The notes beneath the pieces were generated by a model that did not search any database, was not told the DNA's origin, and worked only from the letters and a program-made list of their open reading frames with translations. Positions 26,119 to 34,385 of a stretch of DNA of 64,000 bases are shown piece by piece. The DNA lies in the NCBI GenBank assembly GCA_963705515.1, contig CAVPJV010000004.1:90085-154084 (forward strand). The letters run 5' to 3'. The first letter of the stretch is position 1. Every line of letters starts with the position of its first letter. Origin of the DNA: Gaiellasilicea sp963705515 (GTDB taxonomy: Bacteria; Actinomycetota; Thermoleophilia; Gaiellales; Gaiellaceae). The translations under genes and the position numbers were made by a program.

Positions 26119-26484
26119 ATGTTTCGGAAGGGGTCTGCGCTCGTCGTCCTGATCGCGATCGTCTCGCTCGTCGCGGCGATGTCTGCGTTCGGCGGGTCGA
26201 GCTCGACGGATGTGACCACGGTCACAGTCACGCTCGCCAAGCCGAGCGAATTCAAGATCACGGTCTCGAAGAAGACGATCGGCAAGGGCGTGACGACGTT
26301 CAAGGTCACGAACAAGGGCGCGCTCAGCCACGACTTCAAGATCGCCGGCAGGACGACGCGCATGTTGAGCAACGGCAAGAGCGCGACGCTGAGGACGGTC
26401 CTGAAGAAGGGCAAGTATCCGTTCCTCTGCACCGTCCCCGGCCACGCCGCGGCGGGCATGAAGGGCACGCTCACCGTCAAGTAG
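26119..26484 (+). CDS. Exported cupredoxin (blue-copper-like protein)
   Basis: 121 residues with a signal peptide (KGSALVVLIAIVSLVAAMSA). ATG 26119 is chosen because AGGAGG lies 10 nt upstream. The copper ligands of a plastocyanin-like fold are visible: His71 (LSHDFKI), Cys104 (YPFLCTVPGH), His109 and Met114 (AAGMKGTLTVK). It should carry single electrons outside the membrane. It is the intact paralogue of the broken cupredoxins at 1482-1876 and 6059-6237. A hairpin follows at 26511-26530. Confidence 0.9.
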   Translation: MFRKGSALVVLIAIVSLVAAMSAFGGSSSTDVTTVTVTLAKPSEFKITVSKKTIGKGVTTFKVTNKGALSHDFKIAGRTTRMLSNGKSATLRTVLKKGKYPFLCTVPGHAAAGMKGTLTVK

Positions 26485-26510
26485 CGCGACGGAGTGAACG
26501 TTCGAGACTA

Positions 26511-26530
26511 GGGCGCCGGCGACGGCGCCC
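26511..26530. terminator. Bidirectional terminator hairpin
   Basis: GGGCGCC and GGCGCCC (7 bp) around a 6-nt loop, between the convergent cupredoxin (ends 26484) and XdhC (ends 26540) genes. There is no long T run, as usual at this G+C. Confidence 0.55.
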
Positions 26531-26539
26531 TCGGCCGTT

Positions 26540-27559
26540 CTAGGCCGACAGGAGCGAGACCGCGCCGGTGGCGGTCGCCGCACGCCGGCGCGCGACCGCG
26601 GTCGCCTCGACGATCTCGGCGCCGATCGCGACCGCGACCTCCTCCGGCGAGCGGGCGCCGATCGCGAGGCCGATCGGGGCGTGGATCCGGGCGAGCCCGG
26701 CGTCGTCGACGCCCTCGGCGCGCAGGCGCTCCTCGCGATCTGCCGTCGTCACCTTGCTGCCCATCGCGCCGATGTAGACGGCGGGGGTCTCCAGCGCGGC
26801 CATCAGCGCGGGAACGTCGAACTTCTCGTCGTGCGTGAGCACGCAAATGACGGTGCCGGCGTCGACGGGGGCCTCGCGCAGGAACCGGTCGGGCCAGGCG
26901 ACGACGAGCTCGTCGGCCTCCGGGAACCGCTCGGGGGTGACGAAGGCGGCGCGCGCGTCGCAGACGGTGACGCGGTAGCCGAGCAGCTTCCCGACGCGGG
27001 CGAGCGCGGCGGCGTGATCGATCGCGCCGAAGACGTACATCGCCGGGCGGGGTCTCAGCGCGTGCACGAAGACGGCCTCGCCCGCGACGTCCACGAGCGC
27101 GCTCTCGCCTGCCTCCACCAGGCGGGCGACCGCTCCCCCTGGCTGCTCGTGGAGCTCCTGGGCGCCGATCCGCTTGCCGCTCGCGACGATCGTCAGCGCC
27201 GACGGCCGGTCCCGCTCGACCGCACGCGCGAGCGCCGGCACAACCGTGGTGTCGAGCGGCGCGATCAGGATCCCGACGGTGCCGCCGCACGCGAGGCCGA
27301 CCTCGAACGCCGTGTCGTCGGCGATCCCGTACTCGCGCAGCCGGGCGCCGCCGCCGTCGAGCACCTCCTGCGCCTCGCGGATGACGGACGGCTCGACGCA
27401 GCCGCCGGTGACCGAGCCGGCGATCTCGCCGACGTCGTTCAGCGCCAGCGACGCCCCCGGGTCGCGCGGCGCTGAGCCGCGGCGCTCGACGACGGTCGCG
27501 ATCGCCACCCGGCGGCCGTCGGCGTGCCAGCGGGCCAGGGTGGGGAGAATGTCGCGCAT
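26540..27559 (-). CDS. XdhC/CoxI-family molybdenum-enzyme maturation protein
   Basis: 339 residues. The N-terminal XdhC_CoxI domain has ATVVERRGSAPRDPGASLAL and EIAGSVTGGCVEPSVIREAQ. The C-terminal Rossmann-like XdhC_C domain has YVFGAIDHAAALARVGKLLG, TVICVLTHDEKFDVPALMAA and VYIGAMGSKVTTADREERL. Members insert the sulfurated molybdenum cofactor into xanthine dehydrogenase or CO dehydrogenase-type enzymes. Such an enzyme is not in the window, but MoaA lies 0.7 kb away. ATG 27559 is preceded by TAGCGT at 6 nt. Confidence 0.92.
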   Translation of the reverse strand: MRDILPTLARWHADGRRVAIATVVERRGSAPRDPGASLALNDVGEIAGSVTGGCVEPSVIREAQEVLDGGGARLREYGIADDTAFEVGLACGGTVGILIAPLDTTVVPALARAVERDRPSALTIVASGKRIGAQELHEQPGGAVARLVEAGESALVDVAGEAVFVHALRPRPAMYVFGAIDHAAALARVGKLLGYRVTVCDARAAFVTPERFPEADELVVAWPDRFLREAPVDAGTVICVLTHDEKFDVPALMAALETPAVYIGAMGSKVTTADREERLRAEGVDDAGLARIHAPIGLAIGARSPEEVAVAIGAEIVEATAVARRRAATATGAVSLLSA

Positions 27560-27565
27560 GGCGTC

Positions 27566-27571
27566 ACGCTA
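27566..27571 (-). promoter_or_regulatory. -10 element, leaderless type
   Basis: TAGCGT on the minus strand ends 6 nt before ATG 27559 of the XdhC gene. The divergent EamA promoter lies at 27627. Confidence 0.5.
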
Positions 27572-27626
27572 GCCGTTCCCGGGGTGGTTCGGAGCCCCGT
27601 GGGAAGGGCGGATCCAGCCGGCCTAG

Positions 27627-27632
27627 TAGCCT
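27627..27632 (+). promoter_or_regulatory. -10 element, leaderless type
   Basis: TAGCCT ends 6 nt before ATG 27639 of the first EamA transporter. Confidence 0.45.
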
Positions 27633-27638
27633 CGCGCG

Positions 27639-28520
27639 ATGCCTGCGCTGCTCGCCCTGATCGCCGTCACGGCTGTCTGGGGCTACACGTTCGTCCCGAT
27701 GAAGGACGCCGTGGCGATCTATCCGCTCTTCGCGTTCCTCGCAGTGCGGTTCCTGATCGCGTCCGTCGTGCTTGCCGTCCCGGCCGCGGGCAGGATGCGC
27801 TCACTCGGCCGGCGCGGCTGGGTCGCGGGCGCCTCGCTCGGCCTCCTGCTCGCGCTCGGCTATGCGCTGCAGACGGCCGGTCTCGCGCGAACGACCGTCT
27901 CGAGCGCAGGCTTCATCACCGGCCTCTACGTCGTCTTCACGCCGTTGCTCGGCCTGCTCCTCTTCCGCACGCAGGTTGGCCGCGCGGTCTGGTTCGGAGT
28001 CGCGCTCGCGGTCGCCGGGCTGGCAATGCTCTCCGGCGTCGGCTCCGGCAGTCCGCGCGGTGACGCGCTCGTGCTCGCCGGGGCGGCCGCCTACTCGCTC
28101 CAGATCGCGCTGATGGAGCGCTACGCGCCGCGCTACGACCCGGTCGCGTTCACGCAGGCCGAGATGCTCGCCGCGTTCGCCGGCTTCGCCGTCGTCGCCG
28201 TCGCGCTCGGTCAGGTGGAGGTGCCGCGCGGCTGGACGGTGTGGAGCGCACTCCTCGTCACCGGGATCTTCGCGAGCGCGCTCGGCTTTCTCGTCCAGAC
28301 CTGGGCGCAGCGCCGGATCAGCGCGTCGCGGACGGCGATCGCGTTCGCGATGGAGCCGGTCTTCGCGGGCATCTTCGGCTTCTGGCTCGCGGGCGACCGC
28401 CTCGGCGTCGTCGGCTGGGGCGGCTGCGCCCTGATCATGGCCGGCATCCTCGTCGCCGAGCCGGAGGCGGGCCGCACGCTGCGTCGTCTCGTCGGCCGGC
28501 GCCCTGCGGAAGCCAAGTAA
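27639..28520 (+). CDS. EamA/DMT-family transporter 1
   Basis: 293 residues with ten hydrophobic helices in two five-helix EamA halves. The first half starts ALLALIAVTAVWGYTFVPMK and contains GLARTTVSSAGFITGLYVVF; the second contains QRRISASRTAIAFAMEPVFA near the C-terminus. Drug/metabolite transporters of this family export or import small metabolites; the substrate cannot be told. It is monocistronic. A strong inverted repeat overlaps its stop codon. Confidence 0.92.
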   Translation: MPALLALIAVTAVWGYTFVPMKDAVAIYPLFAFLAVRFLIASVVLAVPAAGRMRSLGRRGWVAGASLGLLLALGYALQTAGLARTTVSSAGFITGLYVVFTPLLGLLLFRTQVGRAVWFGVALAVAGLAMLSGVGSGSPRGDALVLAGAAAYSLQIALMERYAPRYDPVAFTQAEMLAAFAGFAVVAVALGQVEVPRGWTVWSALLVTGIFASALGFLVQTWAQRRISASRTAIAFAMEPVFAGIFGFWLAGDRLGVVGWGGCALIMAGILVAEPEAGRTLRRLVGRRPAEAK

Positions 28521-28536
28521 CAGATTGTTACTTGGC
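28512..28536. terminator. Bidirectional terminator overlapping a stop codon
   Basis: GCCAAGTAACA (28512-28522) and its exact complement TGTTACTTGGC (28526-28536) around a 3-nt loop. The TAA stop of the EamA gene (28518-28520) lies inside the left arm, and the convergent M29 gene ends at 28539, so one hairpin serves both genes. Confidence 0.6.
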
Positions 28537-28538
28537 GC

Positions 28539-29624
28539 TCAGATCAGCCAGGCGCCGTCGCGCTGGACGAGCTCGCCGTCGACCGAGATCTCGCCGCCGG
28601 GACGCAGGTCCTTGACCATGTCCCAGTGGACGGCGCTCTCGTTCGTGCCGCCCGTGTACGTGTAGCTCGCGCCGACGGCGAGGTGAACGGTGCCGGCGAT
28701 CTTCTCGTCGAAGAGGACGTTGCGCGTGAACGTCGTGATCCGCGCGTTGCAGCCGAGCCCGAGCTCGCCCAGCCGGCTCGCGCCCTCGTCGGTGGCGAGG
28801 ATCTGCTTCAGGAACTCCTCGCCCTCGTCGGCGGAGGCCTCGACCACCTTGCCCTCGCGGAAGACGAGCCGCGCGCCGACGACGTCGTGGCCGAGGTAGA
28901 CGGCCGGGAACTCGGCGTAGGTGATCACACCCTCGGCCGAGTCCTCGACCGGGCTGTAGAAGACCTCGCCGTCGGGCATGTTGCGGAAGCCGGCCGAGAC
29001 GACGCCCTCGCGCCCCTCGATCCCGAGCGTCAGGTCGGTGTCCGCGCCGACGATGTGGACGGAGCGGCCGCGGTCGAAGCGCTCCTTGATCTGGCCCATC
29101 CGCTCCTCCTCGGCATCCCAGTCGAGCAGGCAGGCGTCGTAGACGAACTCCTCGTACTCCGGCAGCGTCATCCCCGCCTCCGCGGCGGCGGCGTCGGTCG
29201 GGTACTCGACCAGCGCCCAGCGCACGTCGAGCGCGCGGGCGCGGCGGCTGGCCGGCTCGCCGGCCTGCTGCAGCAGCTTCCGCCGCTCTGGGTCGAGCTG
29301 GGAGGCGGCGTAGACGTCCTCCGGCGCGCGGATCGTCAAGCGGGCGTCCTCGTTGGCGACCTGGTAGGCCTCGATCGCCGGCAGCTCGCCGAGCAGCTCC
29401 AGCGGCGCCTCGAGCGCCCAGTCGAGGTCGGCGCGGAAGCGCTCGGGGCCCCAGTTGATCCGCGGGAGGTAGTAGGCGCCGCGGCGGGCGATCGCACCGG
29501 CCACCTCGCGGATGAGCGGGCGCGCCAGCGGCGTCGCGCGGACCGAGACCTGCCAGCCGGGCTGCACGTCGAGGCAGCGGTTGACCATCAACTCGGCCAG
29601 CTCGCGTACGCGCGGATCGTCCAC
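28539..29624 (-). CDS. M29-family aminopeptidase
   Basis: 361 residues, a thermophilic-aminopeptidase-type (M29) metallopeptidase that removes N-terminal amino acids. Characteristic blocks are ELAELMVNRCLDVQPGWQVS, VHIVGADTDLTLGIEGREGV, FRNMPDGEVFYSPVEDSAEG (metal-ligand Glu), GARLVFREGKVVEASADEGE, LGELGLGCNARITTFTRNVL, TVHLAVGASYTYTGGTNESA and HWDMVKDLR (His-x-Asp metal ligands). GTG 29624 gives the normal length. The frame stays open far upstream, but that part is antisense to the divergent transporter and is not coding. TACGAT lies 8 nt before the GTG. Confidence 0.93.
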   Translation of the reverse strand: MDDPRVRELAELMVNRCLDVQPGWQVSVRATPLARPLIREVAGAIARRGAYYLPRINWGPERFRADLDWALEAPLELLGELPAIEAYQVANEDARLTIRAPEDVYAASQLDPERRKLLQQAGEPASRRARALDVRWALVEYPTDAAAAEAGMTLPEYEEFVYDACLLDWDAEEERMGQIKERFDRGRSVHIVGADTDLTLGIEGREGVVSAGFRNMPDGEVFYSPVEDSAEGVITYAEFPAVYLGHDVVGARLVFREGKVVEASADEGEEFLKQILATDEGASRLGELGLGCNARITTFTRNVLFDEKIAGTVHLAVGASYTYTGGTNESAVHWDMVKDLRPGGEISVDGELVQRDGAWLI

Positions 29625-29632
29625 GGCGGCGG

Positions 29633-29638
29633 ATCGTA
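29633..29638 (-). promoter_or_regulatory. -10 element, leaderless type
   Basis: TACGAT on the minus strand ends 8 nt before GTG 29624 (M29 peptidase). With 29646-29651 it makes a compact divergent promoter. Confidence 0.4.
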
Positions 29639-29645
29639 GTCGTTG

Positions 29646-29651
29646 TAGCGT
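29646..29651 (+). promoter_or_regulatory. -10 element, leaderless type
   Basis: TAGCGT ends 6 nt before GTG 29658 of the second EamA transporter. Confidence 0.5.
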
Positions 29652-29657
29652 TGAATC

Positions 29658-30503
29658 GTGGACGCGGTCGTGCTTGCGCTCGTATCGGCCGCGCTCTTCG
29701 GCTCGATGACGGTCGCGCTCAGGTTCGCGCTGGCGCGGGAGCCGGACGCGGAGGCCGGCGCGGTCCTCACGATCGTGGCCGCTTTGCTCGTGACGCTGCC
29801 GTTCGTCGCGGCGGGCGAGATCGACCTCGCCGGGACCTGGCCCTTCCTCCTCGCCGGCGTGCTCGGGCCGGGCTGCTCGCAGCTCCTCTTCACCCTGGCC
29901 GTGCGCGACGCCGGCCCGTCGCGGACGTCGGTCACCGTCGGCACGGCGCCGCTCTTCTCGATCGCGATCGCGCTGGTGCTGCTGGACGAGCCCGCGAAGG
30001 CCGGGGTGATCGCCGGGGCGATCCTGATCGTCACGGGTGGGATCCTGCTCGTGCGCGAGCCCGGCAGACCCGAGCACGTGAAGTGGATCGGCCTCGGCTA
30101 CGCGCTCCTTGCGGCGATCGTCTTCGCGGTGCGCGACAACCTCGTCCGGCACCTGTCGCTCGACACGGGCGTCGAGCCGGCCCTCGCGGCCGCGTCGACG
30201 CTCTTCGCCGGCGGCGTCACCGTCGCCGTGTGGCTGCTCGTCTCCCGGCGGCGGCTCCCGACGAGGGGCTTCCGCGCCTTCGTCCCGGCAGGAGCCCTCT
30301 TCGGCCTCTCCTATCTCTGCCTCTTCGAGGCCTACTACCGCGGCCCTGTCACAGTCGTCTCGCCACTCGTCGCGACCGAGTCGCTCTGGGGCGTTGCGCT
30401 CTCCGCGCTGCTCCTGCGCCGACACGAGCTCGTCGGTCCCCGGCTCGTCGGCGGGGCCGCCCTCGTGGTCGTGGGTGGCGCGCTGATCGCCGTCTTCCGC
30501 TGA
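29658..30503 (+). CDS. EamA/DMT-family transporter 2
   Basis: 281 residues and ten hydrophobic helices in two EamA halves. The first half contains GCSQLLFTLAVRDAGPSRTS and TAPLFSIAIALVLLDEPAKA; the second contains LFEAYYRGPVTVVSPLVATE and SLWGVALSALLLRRHELVGP. It is only distantly similar to transporter 1 and arranged differently, so not a recent duplicate. The substrate is unknown. It starts 33 bp from the divergent M29 gene and ends 67 bp before dnaK. Confidence 0.92.
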   Translation: MDAVVLALVSAALFGSMTVALRFALAREPDAEAGAVLTIVAALLVTLPFVAAGEIDLAGTWPFLLAGVLGPGCSQLLFTLAVRDAGPSRTSVTVGTAPLFSIAIALVLLDEPAKAGVIAGAILIVTGGILLVREPGRPEHVKWIGLGYALLAAIVFAVRDNLVRHLSLDTGVEPALAAASTLFAGGVTVAVWLLVSRRRLPTRGFRAFVPAGALFGLSYLCLFEAYYRGPVTVVSPLVATESLWGVALSALLLRRHELVGPRLVGGAALVVVGGALIAVFR

Positions 30504-30519
30504 TCCTCGATCTGATACG

Positions 30520-30545
30520 CTTACGCTCAGATTTTATGACGTAAG
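30520..30545. promoter_or_regulatory. HAIR-like inverted repeat upstream of dnaK (HspR operator)
   Basis: CTTACG (30520-30525) and CGTAAG (30540-30545), with TCA and TGA continuing the pairing inwards around a short A/T-rich centre. It lies 25 bp before ATG 30571 of dnaK. HspR operators have the form CTTGAGT-N7-ACTCAAG. The layout and the CTT/AAG ends agree but the inner bases differ, so it is HAIR-like rather than canonical. The HspR gene is in the same operon. Confidence 0.55.
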
Positions 30546-30570
30546 CACACTCAGCACGAAGGAGAAGCAG

Positions 30571-32485
30571 ATGGCAAAGACAATCGGAATCGACCTCGGC
30601 ACCACGAACAGCTGCATGGCCGTGCTCGAGGGCGGCGAGCCGACCGTGATCCCGAACGCCGAGGGCGGCCGCACGACGCCGTCCGTCGTCGCGTTCACGA
30701 AGGACGGCCAGCGGCTCGTCGGGGCGCCGGCACGGCGCCAGCAGGTGACCAACCCGCAGAACACGATCTTCTCGATCAAGCGCTTCATGGGCCGCAAGTC
30801 GGACGAGGTCTCGGAAGAGATGACGATGATCCCGTACGAGGTCACGAAGGGCGACAACGGCGACGCGCGCGTCACGGTCGAGGGCAAGGAGTTCGCGCCG
30901 CCGGAGATCAGCGCGATGATCCTGCAGAAGCTGAAGGCCGACGCCGAGGCCTATCTCGGCCAGCCGGTCACCGACGCGGTGATCACGGTCCCGGCCTACT
31001 TCAACAACGCCCAGCGCGAGGCGACCAAGGACGCCGGCAAGATCGCCGGCCTGAACGTCCTCCGGATCGTCAACGAGCCGACCGCGGCCGCGCTCGCGTA
31101 CGGGCTCGACAAGGAGGGCGGCGACCAGACGATCCTCGTCTTCGACCTCGGCGGCGGCACGTTCGACGTGTCGGTGCTCGAGCTCGGCGAGGGCGTCTTC
31201 GAGGTCAAGTCGACCAACGGCGACAACCACCTCGGCGGCGACAACTTCGACAAGGCGATCGTCGACTGGATGGTGGCCGAGTTCAAGAAGCGACCAGGGG
31301 ATCGACCTCTCCGCCGACAAGATGGCGCTGCAGCGGCTCTACGAGGCGGCCGAGAAGGCGAAGATCGAGCTCTCTTCGACGATGACGACGCAGATCAACC
31401 TGCCGTTCGTCACCGCCACCCCGGAGGGCCCGAAGCACCTCGACCTGCAGCTGACCCGCGCGAAGCTGGGCGAGATCACCGCCGACCTCGTCGCGCGCAC
31501 CGTCGGCCCGACGAAGCAGGCGCTCGCGGACGCGGGCCTCGACGCCTCGGGGATCGACCACGTCGTCCTCGTCGGCGGCATGACCCGGATGCCGGCCGTG
31601 CAGGAGCAGGTCAAGGAGCTGCTCGCCAAGGAGCCGCACAAGGGCGTCAACCCGGACGAGGTCGTCGCCGTCGGCGCGGCCATCCAGGGCGGCGTGCTCA
31701 AGGGCGAGGTCAAGGATGTGCTCCTACTCGACGTCACCCCGCTCTCCCTCGGGATCGAGACCAAGGGCGGCGTCTTCACGAAGCTGATCGACCGGAACAC
31801 GACGATCCCGACCCGCAAGGCGGAGACGTTCTCGACCGCCGAGGACAACCAGCCCTCGGTCGAGATCCACGTGCTCCAGGGCGAGTCGGAGATGGCGACC
31901 TACAACAAGACGCTCGGCAAGTTCCAGCTCGTCGGCATCCCGCCGGCGCCGCGCGGCATGCCGCAGATCGAGGTCGGCTTCGACATCGACGCGAACGGGA
32001 TCATCCACGTCACCGCGAAGGACCTCGGCACCGGCAACGAGCAGCAGATTCGGATCGAGGGCGGCTCGGGCCTGTCCGAGGACGAGGTGCAGCGGATGGT
32101 CTCCGAGGCCGAGGCGCACGCGGACGAGGCCCACAAGCTGCGCGAGCTCGCCGACGCCCGCAACACGGCGGAGCAGCTCGCGTACCAGACCGAGAACACG
32201 CTCAAGGAGCATCGCGACAAGCTCGAGGAGTCCGAGGCCTCGACGATCGAGGGCCGGATCATGGAGCTGCGCAGCTCGCTCGAGTCGACCGACGTCGGCG
32301 AGATCCGTCAGAAGACGGACGCGCTCAACGAGGCGTCGCGGAAGCTGGCGGACGTGCTCTACGCCCAGGCCAGCGCGCAGGCGCAGTCGCAGGCGACCGG
32401 CAACGGCGACGCGTCCGTCGAGGACGAGGTCGTCGAGGACGCCGACTACGAGGTGATCGACGAGGAAGAGGCGAAGACGCCGTGA
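30571..32485 (+). CDS. dnaK: Hsp70 chaperone DnaK (one frameshift)
   Basis: 637 residues after correction. The ATPase domain begins MAKTIGIDLGTTNSCMAVLE and has NEPTAAALAYGLDKEGGDQT and LVFDLGGGTFDVSVLELGEG. The substrate domain includes LLLDVTPLSLGIETKGGVFT, NTTIPTRKAETFSTAEDNQP and MPQIEVGFDIDANGIIHVTA, and the tail is acidic (EDADYEVIDEEE). An extra C near 31291 (after VAEFKK) breaks the frame; without it the sequence reads KKDQGIDLSADKMALQRLYE as in all homologues, so I treat it as an error. GGAG lies about 9 nt before the ATG. It is the first gene of dnaK-grpE-dnaJ-hspR-clpB and its TGA overlaps the grpE GTG. Confidence 0.97.
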
Positions 32486-32967
32486 CCGAGGATCCTCGGC
32501 TCGAGCAGGAAGAGGAGTTGGAGGCGGTCGAGGAGCCGGTGGCGGAGGAACCCGCCCCGGCTCCGGACGACTCCTACCTCCGCCTCGCCGCCGACTTCGA
32601 CAACTACCGCAAGCGCGTCGCGCGCGAGCAGGTCGAGCTGACCCGCCGCGCGAACGAGCGGCTCCTGAACGAGCTGCTGCCGGTGCTCGACGACCTCGAG
32701 CGCGCCCTCGAGGCCGCGGCCGAGCACGAGGAGGCGAAGCTCGAGGAAGGCGTCAGGCTCGTCCACCGCTCGCTGCTCGGCCTCGTCGAGCGGCACGGGC
32801 TCTCGGAGATCGAGACCGAGGGCGCCTTCGACCCGCACGTCCACGAGGCGCTGCTCGCGCAGCCGGGCGAGGGGGCAGAGCAGGGCGCCGTGCTGCAGGT
32901 GCTGCAGAAGGGCTACCGGCTCGGCGACAAGGTGCTGCGGCCCGCCCGCGTGATCGTGGCGGAGTAG
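32482..32967 (+). CDS. grpE: Nucleotide exchange factor GrpE
   Basis: 161 residues from GTG 32482, overlapping the dnaK stop (GTGA). An acidic N-terminus leads to the long coiled coil SYLRLAADFDNYRKRVAREQ, then NELLPVLDDLERALEAAAEH and the C-terminal beta domain with FDPHVHEALLAQPGE and GYRLGDKVLRPARVIV. It releases ADP from DnaK. It is directly followed by dnaJ with no gap. Confidence 0.96.
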   Translation: MTEDPRLEQEEELEAVEEPVAEEPAPAPDDSYLRLAADFDNYRKRVAREQVELTRRANERLLNELLPVLDDLERALEAAAEHEEAKLEEGVRLVHRSLLGLVERHGLSEIETEGAFDPHVHEALLAQPGEGAEQGAVLQVLQKGYRLGDKVLRPARVIVAE

Positions 32968-34016
<1,049 letters not shown>

Positions 34017-34017
<1 letters not shown>

Positions 34018-34385
34018 TGGACGCACATCCGCGCTACTCGATCTCCGTCGCGGCCGAGCTCGTCGGCATGCACCAGCAGACGCTGCGCATGTACGAGAGC
34101 AAGGGCCTCGTCCGCCCGCAGCGGACGCCCGGCGGCACCCGGCGCTACTCCGAGGCCGATCTCGAGCGCTTGCGCGTGATCCAACGCCTGACGACGGAGC
34201 TCGGGCTCAACCACGCGGGCGTCGAGCACGTGCTCCGGCTCGAGGACGAGCTGCGGCGTCAGCGCGCGCGGGCCGAGCGGCTCGAGCGCGAGCTGCGCGA
34301 GGAGATCCGGACCGTCCACCGCTCCTACAAGCGGGAGATCGTCCTCTACCAGTCCACCACCCAACACCCCGCAACGAGGAACTGA
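34017..34385 (+). CDS. hspR: Heat-shock repressor HspR (MerR family)
   Basis: 122 residues. A MerR-type winged helix (YSISVAAELVGMHQQTLRMY, ESKGLVRPQRTPGGTRRYSE) is followed by a coiled coil with an Arg/Glu-rich helix and a YKREIVLYQ tail. In actinobacteria HspR with DnaK as co-repressor binds HAIR sites upstream of dnaK and clpB; a HAIR-like site lies at 30520-30545. It overlaps dnaJ by one base and ends immediately before clpB, so it should set the level of its own operon. Confidence 0.93.

Noticed and set aside
29625..30425. Upstream extension of the M29 aminopeptidase frame
   Set aside because: Antisense of the second EamA transporter; the normal family length is reached at GTG 29624.
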